From Saprospiraceae bacterium (lineage in GTDB: Bacteria > Bacteroidota > Bacteroidia > Chitinophagales > Saprospiraceae): DNA of 64,000 nt. The stretch's first letter is position 1. Every line of letters starts with the position of its first letter. Positions 16,810 through 25,733 of the stretch are shown here, one piece after another. The stretch covers positions 186,001 to 250,000 of the forward strand of contig JAEUUO010000020.1 in NCBI GenBank assembly GCA_016787575.1, written 5' to 3'. The position numbers and the translations under genes are program-made. A model generated the notes under the pieces. That model did not search any database. It saw nothing but the letters and a program-made list of their open reading frames with translations, and had not been told where the DNA came from.

Positions 16810-17439
16810 TTATTCTAAAATCTGAATCAATAAATCTGAAGTTTCATCATCCATATCAACATCTAAAATATTGAGCGAATTGATTTCATCTTCATTGATT
16901 ACGCTGGCAAGACTGGATTCATCAAAATCGCTTGCATAGATTGAGACATATTCCAATAATTCATCTTCAGTGATATTGCTTAAGTAATCAACTGGTTTTG
17001 GATTGCTGAATAAACGGATTCCAATCCAGGAAACGAGTAACAGTACACAAGCAGCAGCAGCAAAGGACCAAACGCGTTTAAAATTTGTTTTTACAATAAT
17101 TTTTGATTCTTTATTTTGAACCAATTTTTCTATGTTTAGAATCTTGTTTTCAAAATAATTTTCCGGAACTTTAAATGGGTTTTGTTTTAGACTGCCCGGT
17201 AACTGATCAGATTCCAGTTTATCAAACAATCGATCCGGAAATTCTTCAAAATAATTTTCAGGAATGTTAAAATTTTCAGGACTGATCCGATGCAAATTTT
17301 TATCCATCAGGATGTTACTTACAACACGATCACTCAAGTTGTCCATGTAATTTTCAGGAACAACAAATCCTGTATTGCCCTTAAGCAAATCTTCCAATGG
17401 AAGTTTGGGATCTGATTCAGGTTTGTTTAGTGGATGCAT
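16810..17439 (-). CDS. Putative anti-sigma factor with three PENYF repeats
   Basis: Single-pass membrane protein of 209 aa, placed just 3 bases after the ECF sigma gene, so most likely its anti-sigma partner. A cytoplasmic N-terminus of about 125 residues carries the motif three times (VPENYMDNLSDRV, IPENYFEEFPDRLFDKL, VPENYFENKI), then one helix at about 127-145 (FAAAACVLLLVSWIGIRLF), then an acidic periplasmic tail of about 65 residues. No zinc-binding HxxxCxxC motif is present, so it is not a ZAS-type anti-sigma. The repeats may be short linear sigma-binding elements (inference). Confidence 0.7.
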   Translation of the reverse strand: MHPLNKPESDPKLPLEDLLKGNTGFVVPENYMDNLSDRVVSNILMDKNLHRISPENFNIPENYFEEFPDRLFDKLESDQLPGSLKQNPFKVPENYFENKILNIEKLVQNKESKIIVKTNFKRVWSFAAAACVLLLVSWIGIRLFSNPKPVDYLSNITEDELLEYVSIYASDFDESSLASVINEDEINSLNILDVDMDDETSDLLIQILE

Positions 17440-17442
17440 GTT

Positions 17443-18012
17443 TTAAATTAATTCCTTTTGTTTAAAATACTCTTCAATTTTTTTTACCGCATGATGATAA
17501 GAAGCTTTTAACGCACCTTCTGATGTTTGCAAGACTTCTGACATTTCTTTATAAGACATTTCATCATGATAGCGCAACAGAAAAACTTGCTTTTGTTTAT
17601 CAGGCAATCGACTCAATGCATCTTGCAAGGCCAATTGAATTTCATTTCCATCAAAATAAGGGTCTGATTTCAATTGGCTGATTGCAGGATGTTCATCCTG
17701 ATCGTCAACAAAATCATATTGAAATTTTTTATTCCGTTCAATGAATGTCAAACTTTCATTCGTTGCAATTCGATAAAGCCAGGTAAAAAGACTGCTTTTT
17801 TGTTCAAATTGCTCAATGCTCCGATATACTTTAATAAATGTATTTTGCAGTACATCGTCTGCATCGTCATGAGAAAGAACCATTCTTCGAACATGCCAAT
17901 ACAACTTCTGTTGATATTTTTCTACAAGGGCTCTGAATCCTTTTTCCAGGCTTTCTGGGTTTTTGATCCATTCCAGGAGCTGTGCATCCTCCACTTGTTT
18001 AGTTACGGCCAT
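17443..18012 (-). CDS. ECF-family RNA polymerase sigma factor
   Basis: Group 4 sigma-70 of 189 aa. Region 2 is visible as HDDADDVLQNTFIKVYRSIEQF with SLFTWLYRIATNESL, and region 4 as LPDKQKQVFLLRYHDEMSY with KEMSEVLQTSEGALKASYHHAVKKI. It leads a three-gene unit with a membrane anti-sigma and a secreted CpxP-like protein, the standard arrangement for envelope-stress ECF factors in this phylum. No TAnnTTTG promoter stands out upstream, consistent with possible self-directed transcription from a different promoter (inference). Confidence 0.9.
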   Translation of the reverse strand: MAVTKQVEDAQLLEWIKNPESLEKGFRALVEKYQQKLYWHVRRMVLSHDDADDVLQNTFIKVYRSIEQFEQKSSLFTWLYRIATNESLTFIERNKKFQYDFVDDQDEHPAISQLKSDPYFDGNEIQLALQDALSRLPDKQKQVFLLRYHDEMSYKEMSEVLQTSEGALKASYHHAVKKIEEYFKQKELI

Positions 18013-18043
18013 CAGTTTATAGACTTAATTTTAGTTAATTCGT

Positions 18044-18979
18044 TTAATTCAACAATTCGTATTCGCCAATTTTATTTAAAAACAACTGGGTCCGACCATC
18101 TTTAAATTCAAACATAGGCTTGAATTTGGCATTAAATACGAGCCTTTCTGCCCCATACGACTGAATAGAATGTACATTTTGGTTGTAGGATTCATCAAAA
18201 CCTCGCAGCAATACCAAGACCTCAATATTGTATTTTTCCATATTGGCCAAATCCAATCCATGCAAAGGGCTTTTTTCATCAATAACATGATTTAAGGTCC
18301 AGTTTAAGGGGAAAAGTGCAATTTTGTTAATTTCAAGGCTGAGATTTCGCATGATGCGTGTCGTGGTATCCTCCGGGGTAAAGCCTACAATCATGTTTGC
18401 TTCCATATCAATCAAGGTATTGTTGAGTGCATTGACAATGCGCATTTGAAGACCATAGGTACCTTTAAAAGGTGCTAATAGTACATGATCTGAATATAAA
18501 ATTTTTGCACGTGGTTTGCTAAATTTGGCATAGACCAAACTAGTAATAATTGCCAGGGTCAACAAGCCAGCCAGTGCTTCAAATCCTGCAATTCCGGATG
18601 CCAACAAACCGGTTGGATGCATTCCGCCATAGCCAACGGTAGTAAACGTTTGTACACTGAAGAAAAAGCATTGATAAAATTCTTTCCAAATGTTTTCATT
18701 CGTAATGCCAACGATACGCCAGGAACCTGCTATGAAATAAATAAATCCAAAAACTAAATTGATTGCAACATAATAAGCTAATATCAGACTTAGAAAAAAT
18801 GACCAACGCATTTCAATCAATTCGTGATACCAACTTTTAGCAGATACACCGATTCTTTCAATATTAAATTGACCTTGATCTGTTATCATGCGATTTTTGG
18901 TTTGGGAATAAGATTTTCCAAAACCAAAATCTTCTTTGTTAGGGTCCAATTGAACGCTGTTTTTTGCTGTTTCAGCCAT
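18044..18979 (-). CDS. Inward-rectifier potassium channel (KirBac family)
   Basis: Inner-membrane tetrameric K+ channel. Outer helix at about 60-85, pore helix and selectivity filter TVGYGG at 114-119, inner helix at about 128-152, and a C-terminal cytoplasmic immunoglobulin-like Kir domain (about 160-311) with LEINKIALFPLNWTLNHVID, the hallmark of this family. The N-terminal slide-helix region with WYHELIEMRW is also typical. Length 311 aa is normal. It lies 31 bases upstream of the ECF sigma gene on the same strand and could feed transcription into it. Confidence 0.93.
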   Translation of the reverse strand: MAETAKNSVQLDPNKEDFGFGKSYSQTKNRMITDQGQFNIERIGVSAKSWYHELIEMRWSFFLSLILAYYVAINLVFGFIYFIAGSWRIVGITNENIWKEFYQCFFFSVQTFTTVGYGGMHPTGLLASGIAGFEALAGLLTLAIITSLVYAKFSKPRAKILYSDHVLLAPFKGTYGLQMRIVNALNNTLIDMEANMIVGFTPEDTTTRIMRNLSLEINKIALFPLNWTLNHVIDEKSPLHGLDLANMEKYNIEVLVLLRGFDESYNQNVHSIQSYGAERLVFNAKFKPMFEFKDGRTQLFLNKIGEYELLN

Positions 18980-19011
18980 TTTTATAATCCTTTTTTAACA
19001 AATGATTCCAT

Positions 19012-19019
19012 TAAATTTG
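19012..19019 (+). promoter_or_regulatory. Possible -7 element for the acyltransferase gene
   Basis: TAAATTTG matches TAnnTTTG, 22 bases before the ATG at 19042. No good TTG partner upstream. Confidence 0.35.
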
Positions 19020-19041
19020 CAAGCATAAAGATATTTCAGAA

Positions 19042-19590
19042 ATGCTACAAATACTTGCAGCACGCTTGCTCAAAATCTGGGGATGGAAAGCTACCGGATC
19101 AGAAACCTTGCAGCAATTACCGAAATTTGTAATCGCAATCGGACCGCATACTTCGAATTGGGATTTCTTGGTTGGAATCCTCGTCCGCTCTGCATATGGA
19201 ATTAGTAAAGTCCGTTTTTTAGGAAAAGACAGTTTGTTTAAACCTCCATTCGGTTTTATTTTCAGAGCCTTGGGAGGCTATCCTGTCAATAGGCAACATC
19301 ATCACAACCAAGTCGATGCTTATATCCAGGCATTTAATGAGCACGCTGAATTTGCGATTGTCATAGCACCGGAAGGAACCCGTAAAAAAGTAGATAAATT
19401 AAAAACTGGATTTTATTTCATCGCAAAAGGAGCAGCAGTACCCATTATCCCTACCATCATGAATTATCAAACAAAGTCCGTTGATTTTGGAATGCCCTTT
19501 TACCCCAGCGATGACGAAAAAAAGGATCTGGATTTTCTGACTAATTTTTTTAAAAACAGACCAGGCAAATATCCTGAGCTCAGTTTCTAA
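19042..19590 (+). CDS. PlsC-type 1-acyl-glycerol-3-phosphate acyltransferase family protein
   Basis: Membrane-associated acyltransferase fold. The catalytic HX4D motif is HTSNWD (His36 to Asp41), and the second conserved block is APEGTRKK, which binds the phosphate of the acceptor; both fit lysophosphatidate acyltransferases and the short lipid acyltransferases. At 182 aa it is shorter than standard PlsC (about 240), with no clear transmembrane helix, so it could instead acylate another lipid such as an ornithine lipid or hemolysin-like substrate. It is divergent from the KirBac gene. Confidence 0.8.
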   Translation: MLQILAARLLKIWGWKATGSETLQQLPKFVIAIGPHTSNWDFLVGILVRSAYGISKVRFLGKDSLFKPPFGFIFRALGGYPVNRQHHHNQVDAYIQAFNEHAEFAIVIAPEGTRKKVDKLKTGFYFIAKGAAVPIIPTIMNYQTKSVDFGMPFYPSDDEKKDLDFLTNFFKNRPGKYPELSF

Positions 19591-19654
19591 GTAATAGCAA
19601 AAAGGGGAGGAGAAAAACAAGCAGAAAAGTGCTTTTTAGTAGTTAGTCTGAGGT

Positions 19655-19695
19655 CCACCTATCAGTTTAACAGTCTAAAAGTCTAATAGCCAGCA
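19655..19695. repeat. Short copy of the 'agtctaatagcc' intergenic repeat
   Basis: Contains agtttaacagtctaaaagtctaatagccag, related to the stretch at 4008-4165. It lies between two plus-strand genes. Confidence 0.4.
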
Positions 19696-19769
19696 ACCCT
19701 GCCCCCCTGATTCCAGACTCTATCCCCTTCATTTAACCTTTCTTTAAAATCCGAGTCTTATAGTAATTG

Positions 19770-19777
19770 TACCTTTG
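19770..19777 (+). promoter_or_regulatory. -7 element of the T9SS cargo gene
   Basis: TACCTTTG, an exact TAnnTTTG, 15 bases before the ATG at 19793; TTTA at 19743 is the closest -33 candidate. The predicted leader is only about 8-10 nt. Confidence 0.45.
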
Positions 19778-19792
19778 CTTAGCTTTTGGACT

Positions 19793-20635
19793 ATGAAAAA
19801 ATACATTTACCTTTTATTCTTAATGACAGCCTTGGGTGTTTTGACGATGTCAAATCGTAAGGGAAGAGCAACCACAGTGGGCTTAGGCAGTACTGGCGCG
19901 CCGGGCGATGATGCCACTGTATGCAAATCTTGCCACAATGGACCCATTGAAGTGGCCGTTCAGATTACCGTATTGGAGCAGGGGGATACCATTTTGGCTT
20001 ATGAGCCGGATAAAACCTATCAAATCCATATTCGGGTTAATAATACCGGTGGAAACGTCCCAAAAGCGCATGGTTTTCAAATGACCATTCTAAACGCTGC
20101 AAAAGGACTCAACGGACCTGATTTAAAAGATTTAGTGCCTTTAAGTTCAAATGTAAAGCTAGTTAGTATCCGCAACGGTAGATTGTATGCTGAACACCCT
20201 GAACGGAGTACTGCCAATCTTTTTGAAATTCAATGGAAAGCTCCAGCCATCGGTTCTGGTCCGGTTACCATCTATGCAACTGGGAATGGTGTAAATTCCA
20301 ATGGAGATGATAGTGGAGATGGTTCTGCAAAATCTTCGCTCCAACTGGATGAAAAAATTACATCCTCTACTTCAGCTGGGCAAATCTCTTCATTGGGAGT
20401 TTTTCCAAATCCATTTTCAGACAAATTTTATTTGCAGGGTGAAAGTTCTGAATTAAAACAAATTGAACTGGTAAATCTATTTGGAAAAACATTGCAACAA
20501 TTTCAAGTGAATGAAACCAATAGGATTTTTAATTTATCAGAATTAAATGATGGAATTTATTTTGTGAAATTTTTGGATGCCAATCGAAAAATTATCAAAA
20601 CTCAAAAAGTTTTAAAACGTACTGCGCGACCTTAA
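19793..20635 (+). CDS. Secreted CxxCH protein with choice-of-anchor V-like domain and T9SS sorting domain
   Basis: Start set at the ATG at 19793, which opens a signal peptide (MKKYIYLLFLMTALGVLTMS). After about residue 20 comes GSTGAPGDD followed by CKSCH, a heme c-type binding motif, then a beta-sandwich (about 50-190) of the reelin-like/choice-of-anchor V type with GFQMTIL and NGDDSGDGS. The last 75 residues (VFPNPFSDKFY ... LNDGIYFVKF) are a type A T9SS sorting domain, so the protein should cross the outer membrane and be displayed or released. The single CxxCH suggests covalent heme, unproven. Followed at 9 bases by a small gene. Confidence 0.82.
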   Translation: MKKYIYLLFLMTALGVLTMSNRKGRATTVGLGSTGAPGDDATVCKSCHNGPIEVAVQITVLEQGDTILAYEPDKTYQIHIRVNNTGGNVPKAHGFQMTILNAAKGLNGPDLKDLVPLSSNVKLVSIRNGRLYAEHPERSTANLFEIQWKAPAIGSGPVTIYATGNGVNSNGDDSGDGSAKSSLQLDEKITSSTSAGQISSLGVFPNPFSDKFYLQGESSELKQIELVNLFGKTLQQFQVNETNRIFNLSELNDGIYFVKFLDANRKIIKTQKVLKRTARP

Positions 20636-20644
20636 TTTTTAATT

Positions 20645-20947
20645 ATGGGAGACAATTTGTTTCCTGAATACAGCGAACATTTTTTAGAAGATTCCGATCA
20701 TGAAAAACAATGGTTGGAGCTAATTCAACAGCGCGTTGAAACTTTGTTAGAAAAAGATCCATCTTTGCTATTCAGTCATCTGTACCGATTGGATGTGGAA
20801 GAGTCTATCCTTCAGAATATATTAAAAAATGTAGCATCCAATCAACTTTCTGCAGCTATTTCAGAAGAAATCTGGAAACGTCAAAAAGCAAGAATGATGA
20901 GTCGCAAAAACAATCCACAGGGATGGATACTGGATTCAGATTTTTAA
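20645..20947 (+). CDS. Small hypothetical protein
   Basis: Not recognised. A soluble 100-residue, charged, helical protein (VETLLEKDPSLLFSHLYRLDV, SEEIWKRQKARMMSRK) without signal peptide. It follows the T9SS cargo gene at 9 bases, so is probably co-transcribed, and converges with rnpA with 6 bases between the stops. The DxE/helical look and length resemble small Bacteroidota proteins of unknown role. Confidence 0.7.
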   Translation: MGDNLFPEYSEHFLEDSDHEKQWLELIQQRVETLLEKDPSLLFSHLYRLDVEESILQNILKNVASNQLSAAISEEIWKRQKARMMSRKNNPQGWILDSDF

Positions 20948-20953
20948 ATTGAA

Positions 20954-21340
20954 TTAAGGATTCAATTTTGCTAATTTTTTCAAAAGCTGATGAATTGCTT
21001 TTTCCAAATCAGAATATTCCGGAATTACTTTTCCAATAAGTACCATCAACATCAAGACTTGAACATTACCAGATTCGGGAAGATATTCTTTCCAACAGAT
21101 GCGATACACTTCCCGGATTCTTCGTTTAATCAAATTGCGATCGTGCGCTTTTTTAAACAAGCGCTTAGGCACTGAAATAGCAAGTTGAGGCGATGCAATA
21201 TGAGCATCGGGCAATTTTGTGAAATGGTATTTTAAAATTAATGGATGTGAAAACAGCGAACTGGATTCAGCAATAAGGAGTTCAATTTGCTTTTGAGACT
21301 TAATACGGAGCCTGGCAGGAAATTTGTGATCTGGGCTCAC
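20954..21340 (-). CDS. rnpA: Ribonuclease P protein component
   Basis: Basic protein that assists the RNase P RNA in maturing tRNA 5' ends. Signature RNLIKRRIREVYR is the family's RNR motif; FPARLRIKSQKQIELL at the start and LAISVPKRLFKKAHD before the motif fit too. 128 aa is normal. It follows rpmH on the minus strand at a 20-base gap, the near-universal rpmH-rnpA order; yidC, often next, is absent here. Confidence 0.95.
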   Translation of the reverse strand: MSPDHKFPARLRIKSQKQIELLIAESSSLFSHPLILKYHFTKLPDAHIASPQLAISVPKRLFKKAHDRNLIKRRIREVYRICWKEYLPESGNVQVLMLMVLIGKVIPEYSDLEKAIHQLLKKLAKLNP

Positions 21341-21360
21341 ATTTGATCAGGATAAATGAC

Positions 21361-21516
21361 TTATTTTGAACCACCCTCATCAGAAACACTCAAACGGAGT
21401 CTTCCGCGAGCACGACGACGAGCAAGGACTTTCCTTCCGTTTTTACTTTTCATACGAGCTCTGAAGCCATGTTTGTTGGCTCTTTTTCTTCTGGAAGGTT
21501 GAAATGTACGTTTCAT
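21361..21516 (-). CDS. rpmH: Ribosomal protein bL34
   Basis: 51-residue, very basic protein of the large ribosomal subunit, reading [18 protein letters not shown] and then [20 protein letters not shown], which is the standard L34 sequence; the C-terminal tail ([10 protein letters not shown]) is the short acidic extension seen in Bacteroidota. Read directly from the minus strand: ATG at 21516, TAA at 21363-21361. Leads the rpmH-rnpA pair. Confidence 0.96.
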   Translation of the reverse strand: MKRTFQPSRRKRANKHGFRARMKSKNGRKVLARRRARGRLRLSVSDEGGSK

Positions 21517-21554
21517 AATACTGTGATTTTCAAGGCCTTAATTAAAAGGGACTG

Positions 21555-21562
21555 CAAATATA
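21555..21562 (-). promoter_or_regulatory. -7 element of rpmH-rnpA
   Basis: Minus strand TATATTTG fits TAnnTTTG; TTTTA about 20 bases upstream is the only -33 candidate. Leader about 30 nt. Confidence 0.45.
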
Positions 21563-21591
21563 CGCTATTTTATAAAATTCTAAAATCTTTT

Positions 21592-23301
21592 TTAACTATT
21601 CATAGAAATTAAAAATTCTTCATTGGTACTGGTACCAACCATGTGTTTTTTCACAAACTCAACAGCTTCTTCAGGTTTCATATCTGCAAGATGATTGCGC
21701 AACACGAACATTTTTTGAATAATTCCATCATCCAGTAATAAATCTTCTCTACGAGTGCTTGATTTGGTCAAATCAATAGATGGGTACAAGCGTTTATTGG
21801 ATAAACTTCTGTCAAGTTGTAATTCCATGTTACCAGTTCCTTTAAACTCTTCGAAAATAACACCATCCATTTTAGAACCGGTATCAATCAAAGCAGTTGC
21901 AATAATGGTTAATGAGCCTCCATTTTCAATTTTACGGGCTGCCCCAAAGAATTTTTTAGGTTTTTGAAGTGCATTGGCCTCCACACCACCCGAAAGTACT
22001 TTTCCGGATGAAGGTGCTACTGTATTGTATGCCCTTGCCAACCTAGTTATGGAGTCTAATAATATAACCACATCGTGACCACATTCAACCATTCGTTTTG
22101 CTTTCTCTAAAACGATGTTTGCAACTCTTACGTGATTGTCAGCTGGTTCGTCAAAAGTTGAAGAAATAACTTCTGCATTTACGCTGCGTTTCATATCGGT
22201 AACCTCTTCCGGTCTTTCATCCACTAACAAAATCAACAAGAAACACTCCGGATGATTGGATGAAATTGCATTGGCTATGTCTTTCAATAAAAAAGTTTTA
22301 CCGGTTTTCGGTTGAGCAACAATCAAACCTCTTTGACCTTTTCCAATCGGAGTAAATAAATCAATCATCCGATTTCCATAATCCCTACCGCTGGGACTTG
22401 TTGTCAATTTAAATTTTTCATTTGGAAATAAGGGTGTCAAATAATCAAAGGGTACACGATCTCGGATCATAACTGGATCCAATCCATTGATTTTTGAAAC
22501 TTTTAACAATGCAAAATATTTTTCCCCATCTTTTGGTGGACGAATAGCACCAACAACTGAATCACCTGTTTTTAATCCAAACAATTTAATTTGTGAAGGA
22601 GATACATAAATATCATCCGGAGAAGATAGGTAATTGTAATCAGCACTTCTTAAAAAGCCAAAACCATCTGGCATCATTTCCAATACACCAGCCCCTTCTA
22701 TAACCCCTTCCAGTTCAACTACAAATAAAGGTTCTGCAGGCTTCTGAAATTCACTGGCATCTGCGTTCTGTGGTCCGGAATTTTCTACATTTTCATTTTG
22801 CCCTTGAGGATTTTCATTTCCCGGAGCATCGTATCGATTGTTTGTTCTTCTGTAATTATTTTGTCTGTAATTGCTTTGTCTTTGGTCTCTGTGACGATAA
22901 GGAGTTCGTTGATCTTCTGATCCAGATTCTGCTTCTTTTGTTTCGGTTTTTTCAGTAGCAGAAACATCAGAGACTTCGACAGCTTCAGGTTTTGTTTCAA
23001 CTTTTACAACTTCTTCGGGTTCAGCTTCTGTTGTTGCTTCTGCATTTTTAACAACACGCCTTCTGCGGTGACGTACATTGTGTTCATCTTCAAGAATTTC
23101 ATATCCGGGTGCTTGCGTATTCTCTTTAGAATTTGTATTTGAATCCGTTGCTACCGAGCTTTTATTTAGAGCCTGTTGGTCCAGGATTTTATAAATTAAA
23201 TCCTGTTTGCTTAATTTTTTAGAATTTTCTAAGCCAATTTTTTCTGCCAGATCCCGAAGTTCAGGAACCAGCATATCATTTAGCTGTAAAATGTCGTACA
23301 T
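21592..23301 (-). CDS. rho: Transcription termination factor Rho with long disordered insert
   Basis: Hexameric RNA-dependent ATPase/translocase that ends transcription. N-terminal helical domain 1-45 ([17 protein letters not shown]), then a charged, low-complexity insert at about 46-191 (first Glu/Lys-rich, then Arg/Asn/Gln/Tyr-rich), a cold-shock-like RNA-binding domain ([13 protein letters not shown]), and the RecA core with [15 protein letters not shown] (Walker A) and [16 protein letters not shown] (Walker B). At 569 aa it is about 150 longer than E. coli Rho entirely due to the insert, as is usual in Bacteroidota. A TATATTTG box predicts a leader of about 170 nt, possibly for autoregulation. 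Confidence 0.95.
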   Translation of the reverse strand: MYDILQLNDMLVPELRDLAEKIGLENSKKLSKQDLIYKILDQQALNKSSVATDSNTNSKENTQAPGYEILEDEHNVRHRRRRVVKNAEATTEAEPEEVVKVETKPEAVEVSDVSATEKTETKEAESGSEDQRTPYRHRDQRQSNYRQNNYRRTNNRYDAPGNENPQGQNENVENSGPQNADASEFQKPAEPLFVVELEGVIEGAGVLEMMPDGFGFLRSADYNYLSSPDDIYVSPSQIKLFGLKTGDSVVGAIRPPKDGEKYFALLKVSKINGLDPVMIRDRVPFDYLTPLFPNEKFKLTTSPSGRDYGNRMIDLFTPIGKGQRGLIVAQPKTGKTFLLKDIANAISSNHPECFLLILLVDERPEEVTDMKRSVNAEVISSTFDEPADNHVRVANIVLEKAKRMVECGHDVVILLDSITRLARAYNTVAPSSGKVLSGGVEANALQKPKKFFGAARKIENGGSLTIIATALIDTGSKMDGVIFEEFKGTGNMELQLDRSLSNKRLYPSIDLTKSSTRREDLLLDDGIIQKMFVLRNHLADMKPEEAVEFVKKHMVGTSTNEEFLISMNS

Positions 23302-23479
23302 AAATAATTAATTGATGGGAAGGTGGAAAAAAAATAAATAAACAATGATTTGAATAAAAAACGATTTGTTTTCAGAGGCTTCCTATAATCAAAGACCAAA
23401 TAAAAAAACAAATTTTTGAAAAAGATTAAGGAAAAACTCTGGAGATGCGAAGAATTGAAAAACTATCGGTTTCGCAGTG

Positions 23480-23487
23480 CAAATATA
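23480..23487 (-). promoter_or_regulatory. -7 element of rho
   Basis: Minus strand TATATTTG (same as the rpmH box). If used, transcription starts near 23473 and leaves an untranslated leader of about 170 nt before the rho ATG at 23301. No clean TTG at -33. Confidence 0.4.
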
Positions 23488-23566
23488 CTACGACCTGTTG
23501 ATTTTTCATCTTTTTTAATAAAATTTACTTTTTTGCAGTAACATTGCCCAATAGAAACACCAAAGT

Positions 23567-24847
23567 ATGCTAGAGCTCCGAATTATTCGTAATGAAATGG
23601 AACGCGTTCTGGAGGGATATAGGAAACGAAATCTGCCGGAAGAGCTGTTGGCATTAATTCCAGAAATTATAAGCCTGGATGATCACCGAAAGGCCAGCCA
23701 GCTGCTTGTTGATAGAAATTTGGAAAAACTCAACCTTCTATCTAAAGAAATTGGTGATTTATTTAAAAATGGAAATGCAGCAGAAGCAGAATCACGAAAG
23801 CTCGAAGTTGCTACTATCAAAGAAGCGAATGCACAATTGGAAGCGGATTTAGCCTCCGCAAAATTAGGGATCGAAGAGCGTTTGCTTCTTTTACCCAATG
23901 TACCATACAGCCTGGTACCTATGGGCAGCAGCGCTGAAGACAATCTGGTATTTAAACCCTGGACCGGGAATTTGCCAAAATTGGCAGCAGGTTCTTTACC
24001 CCATTGGGAGCTCGCAAAAAAATACGATTTATTTGATATGGAGTTGGGGGTGAAAATTTCTGGATCCGGGTTCATATTGTATAGGAATAAAGGAGCAAAG
24101 CTCCAAAGGGCATTGATCAACTTTTTTTTAGATGAAGCTACCAAAGCAGGCTACGAAGAAATTCAGGCACCTTTATTGGTCAATGCAGATTCAGCCCGTG
24201 GAACCGGTCAGCTGCCTGATAAAGAAGGTCAGATGTATTTTGCTGAAAAAGACAATTTGTATTTGATTCCTACAGCTGAGGTTCCGGTCACCAACATATA
24301 CAGGGATGTAATATTAAAAAAGGACGATTTTTCAATAAAAATGTGTGGGTATACCCCTTGTTTTCGTCGTGAAGCAGGTTCTTATGGTGCACACGTAAAG
24401 GGACTAAACCGCGTTCATCAGTTTGATAAGGTTGAAATTGTGCGGATTGAGCATCCTGAGCGTTCTTACGGTGTTTTAGATGAAATGCTGACTCATGTGG
24501 AGTCTTTGTTGGGTAAATTGGAATTACCCTACCGGATTTTAAGACTTTGTGGAGGGGATATGGGTTTTGCTTCTGCCATGACCTATGATTTTGAAGTCTA
24601 TTCTGCAGCCCAGGAACGGTGGTTGGAAGTGAGTTCGGTTTCAAATTTTGAGACATTTCAAACCAATCGGATGAAACTTAGGTTTAAAAATGATAAAGGA
24701 GACTCCATATTGGCACATACACTCAATGGTTCCGCTCTAGCACTTGCCCGCATCGTCGCAGCCTTATTGGAGAATCATCAGGATGCAGATGGAATTAACA
24801 TTCCGGTTGCATTAAGGCCATATACCGGATTTGACCGGATTCATTAA
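23567..24847 (+). CDS. serS: Seryl-tRNA synthetase
   Basis: Class II aminoacyl-tRNA synthetase charging tRNA-Ser. N-terminal long coiled-coil arm (about residues 1-110, charged heptads) grips the tRNA's long variable arm; the catalytic core shows TAEVPVTN, FRREAGSYG (motif 2) and LNGSALALARIVAALLEN (motif 3). Length 426 aa is normal. Divergent from rho, separated by about 265 bases that hold the rho promoter and leader. Confidence 0.96.
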   Translation: MLELRIIRNEMERVLEGYRKRNLPEELLALIPEIISLDDHRKASQLLVDRNLEKLNLLSKEIGDLFKNGNAAEAESRKLEVATIKEANAQLEADLASAKLGIEERLLLLPNVPYSLVPMGSSAEDNLVFKPWTGNLPKLAAGSLPHWELAKKYDLFDMELGVKISGSGFILYRNKGAKLQRALINFFLDEATKAGYEEIQAPLLVNADSARGTGQLPDKEGQMYFAEKDNLYLIPTAEVPVTNIYRDVILKKDDFSIKMCGYTPCFRREAGSYGAHVKGLNRVHQFDKVEIVRIEHPERSYGVLDEMLTHVESLLGKLELPYRILRLCGGDMGFASAMTYDFEVYSAAQERWLEVSSVSNFETFQTNRMKLRFKNDKGDSILAHTLNGSALALARIVAALLENHQDADGINIPVALRPYTGFDRIH

Positions 24848-24914
24848 GAAATATTTAAAGAATAAATTGGAATCTCTTGAGCTGCTTAACTGTTTATAAA
24901 TAAAAAAAACACAT

Positions 24915-25616
24915 ATGGTATTGAATGCTGATTACATGATTTGGTATGTATTAACGATTGCATTATCTCTGGTAGGAATGTTTGTATCCAACAGGCTACA
25001 ATCCAAGTTTAAAACCTATTCAATGATGGGATTGCGATCCAATTTATCAGGAAAAGAAGTTGCTGAATCCATGTTAAACTATTATGGAATTCATGATGTT
25101 CGAGTACAAGAATCTCAGGGCTTTTTAAGTGATCATTACAATCCACTTGATAAAACCGTCAATTTAAGTCCGGAAGTTTATCGTGGCAGAAGCGTCGCCT
25201 CAGCTGCTGTAGCTGCGCATGAATGCGGACACGCAGTACAACATGATACAGCTTATGCTTTTTTGCAATTGCGGTCGAAAATTGTACCGGTCGTAAAAAT
25301 TGCATCTACTGCTCAACAATTTTTGTTGCTGGCTGCATTTATGTTGGCCAATACATTTCCATCCTTGTTACTAATCACCATTTTTACATTTGCAATTACT
25401 ACTATCTTCAGTATAATTACCTTGCCGGTAGAATTTGATGCAAGTAAAAGGGCATTGGTTTGGATCAACCAGCAAGGTGTTGTAAGCGGACAAGAATACG
25501 TAGGAGCAAAAGATGCCTTAACCTGGGCTGGATTGACATATTTGGCACAGGCTTTATCTTCACTGGTGATGTTACTTTATCTGGTTTTACGTTACGTAGG
25601 AATTAACAGAGACTAA
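24915..25616 (+). CDS. YugP-like membrane zinc metallopeptidase
   Basis: Integral membrane peptidase of the Zn_peptidase_2/YugP family; physiological substrate unknown. Zinc motif HECGH (His102, Glu103, His106) is followed by transmembrane helices (about 118-140, 145-165 and 200-225), with another N-terminal helix at 9-26. GFLSDHYNPLDKTVNLSP just before the motif and LPVEFDASKRAL after it are family hallmarks; the last contains the likely third zinc ligand. 233 aa is normal. Confidence 0.9.
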   Translation: MVLNADYMIWYVLTIALSLVGMFVSNRLQSKFKTYSMMGLRSNLSGKEVAESMLNYYGIHDVRVQESQGFLSDHYNPLDKTVNLSPEVYRGRSVASAAVAAHECGHAVQHDTAYAFLQLRSKIVPVVKIASTAQQFLLLAAFMLANTFPSLLLITIFTFAITTIFSIITLPVEFDASKRALVWINQQGVVSGQEYVGAKDALTWAGLTYLAQALSSLVMLLYLVLRYVGINRD

Positions 25617-25662
25617 TTAAAAAAAACTCATTTACATTTTAGCAGTGGTGTAAATCTGATTG

Positions 25663-25670
25663 TAATTTTG
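25663..25670 (+). promoter_or_regulatory. -7 element of frr
   Basis: TAATTTTG matches TAnnTTTG; TTTTAG at 25637 is a weak -33 match at 20-21 bases. The leader would be about 55 nt. Confidence 0.4.
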
Positions 25671-25733
25671 CTGATAAAGAAATAGAATATTTCAAATTCA
25701 TAATAAAAATAAATTTCCAAATAAATAGTATTT

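Noticed and set aside
23683..24144. 153-codon minus-strand frame inside serS
   Set aside because: Complement of a strongly coding serS; Ser/Phe/Leu-rich shadow without any family feature.
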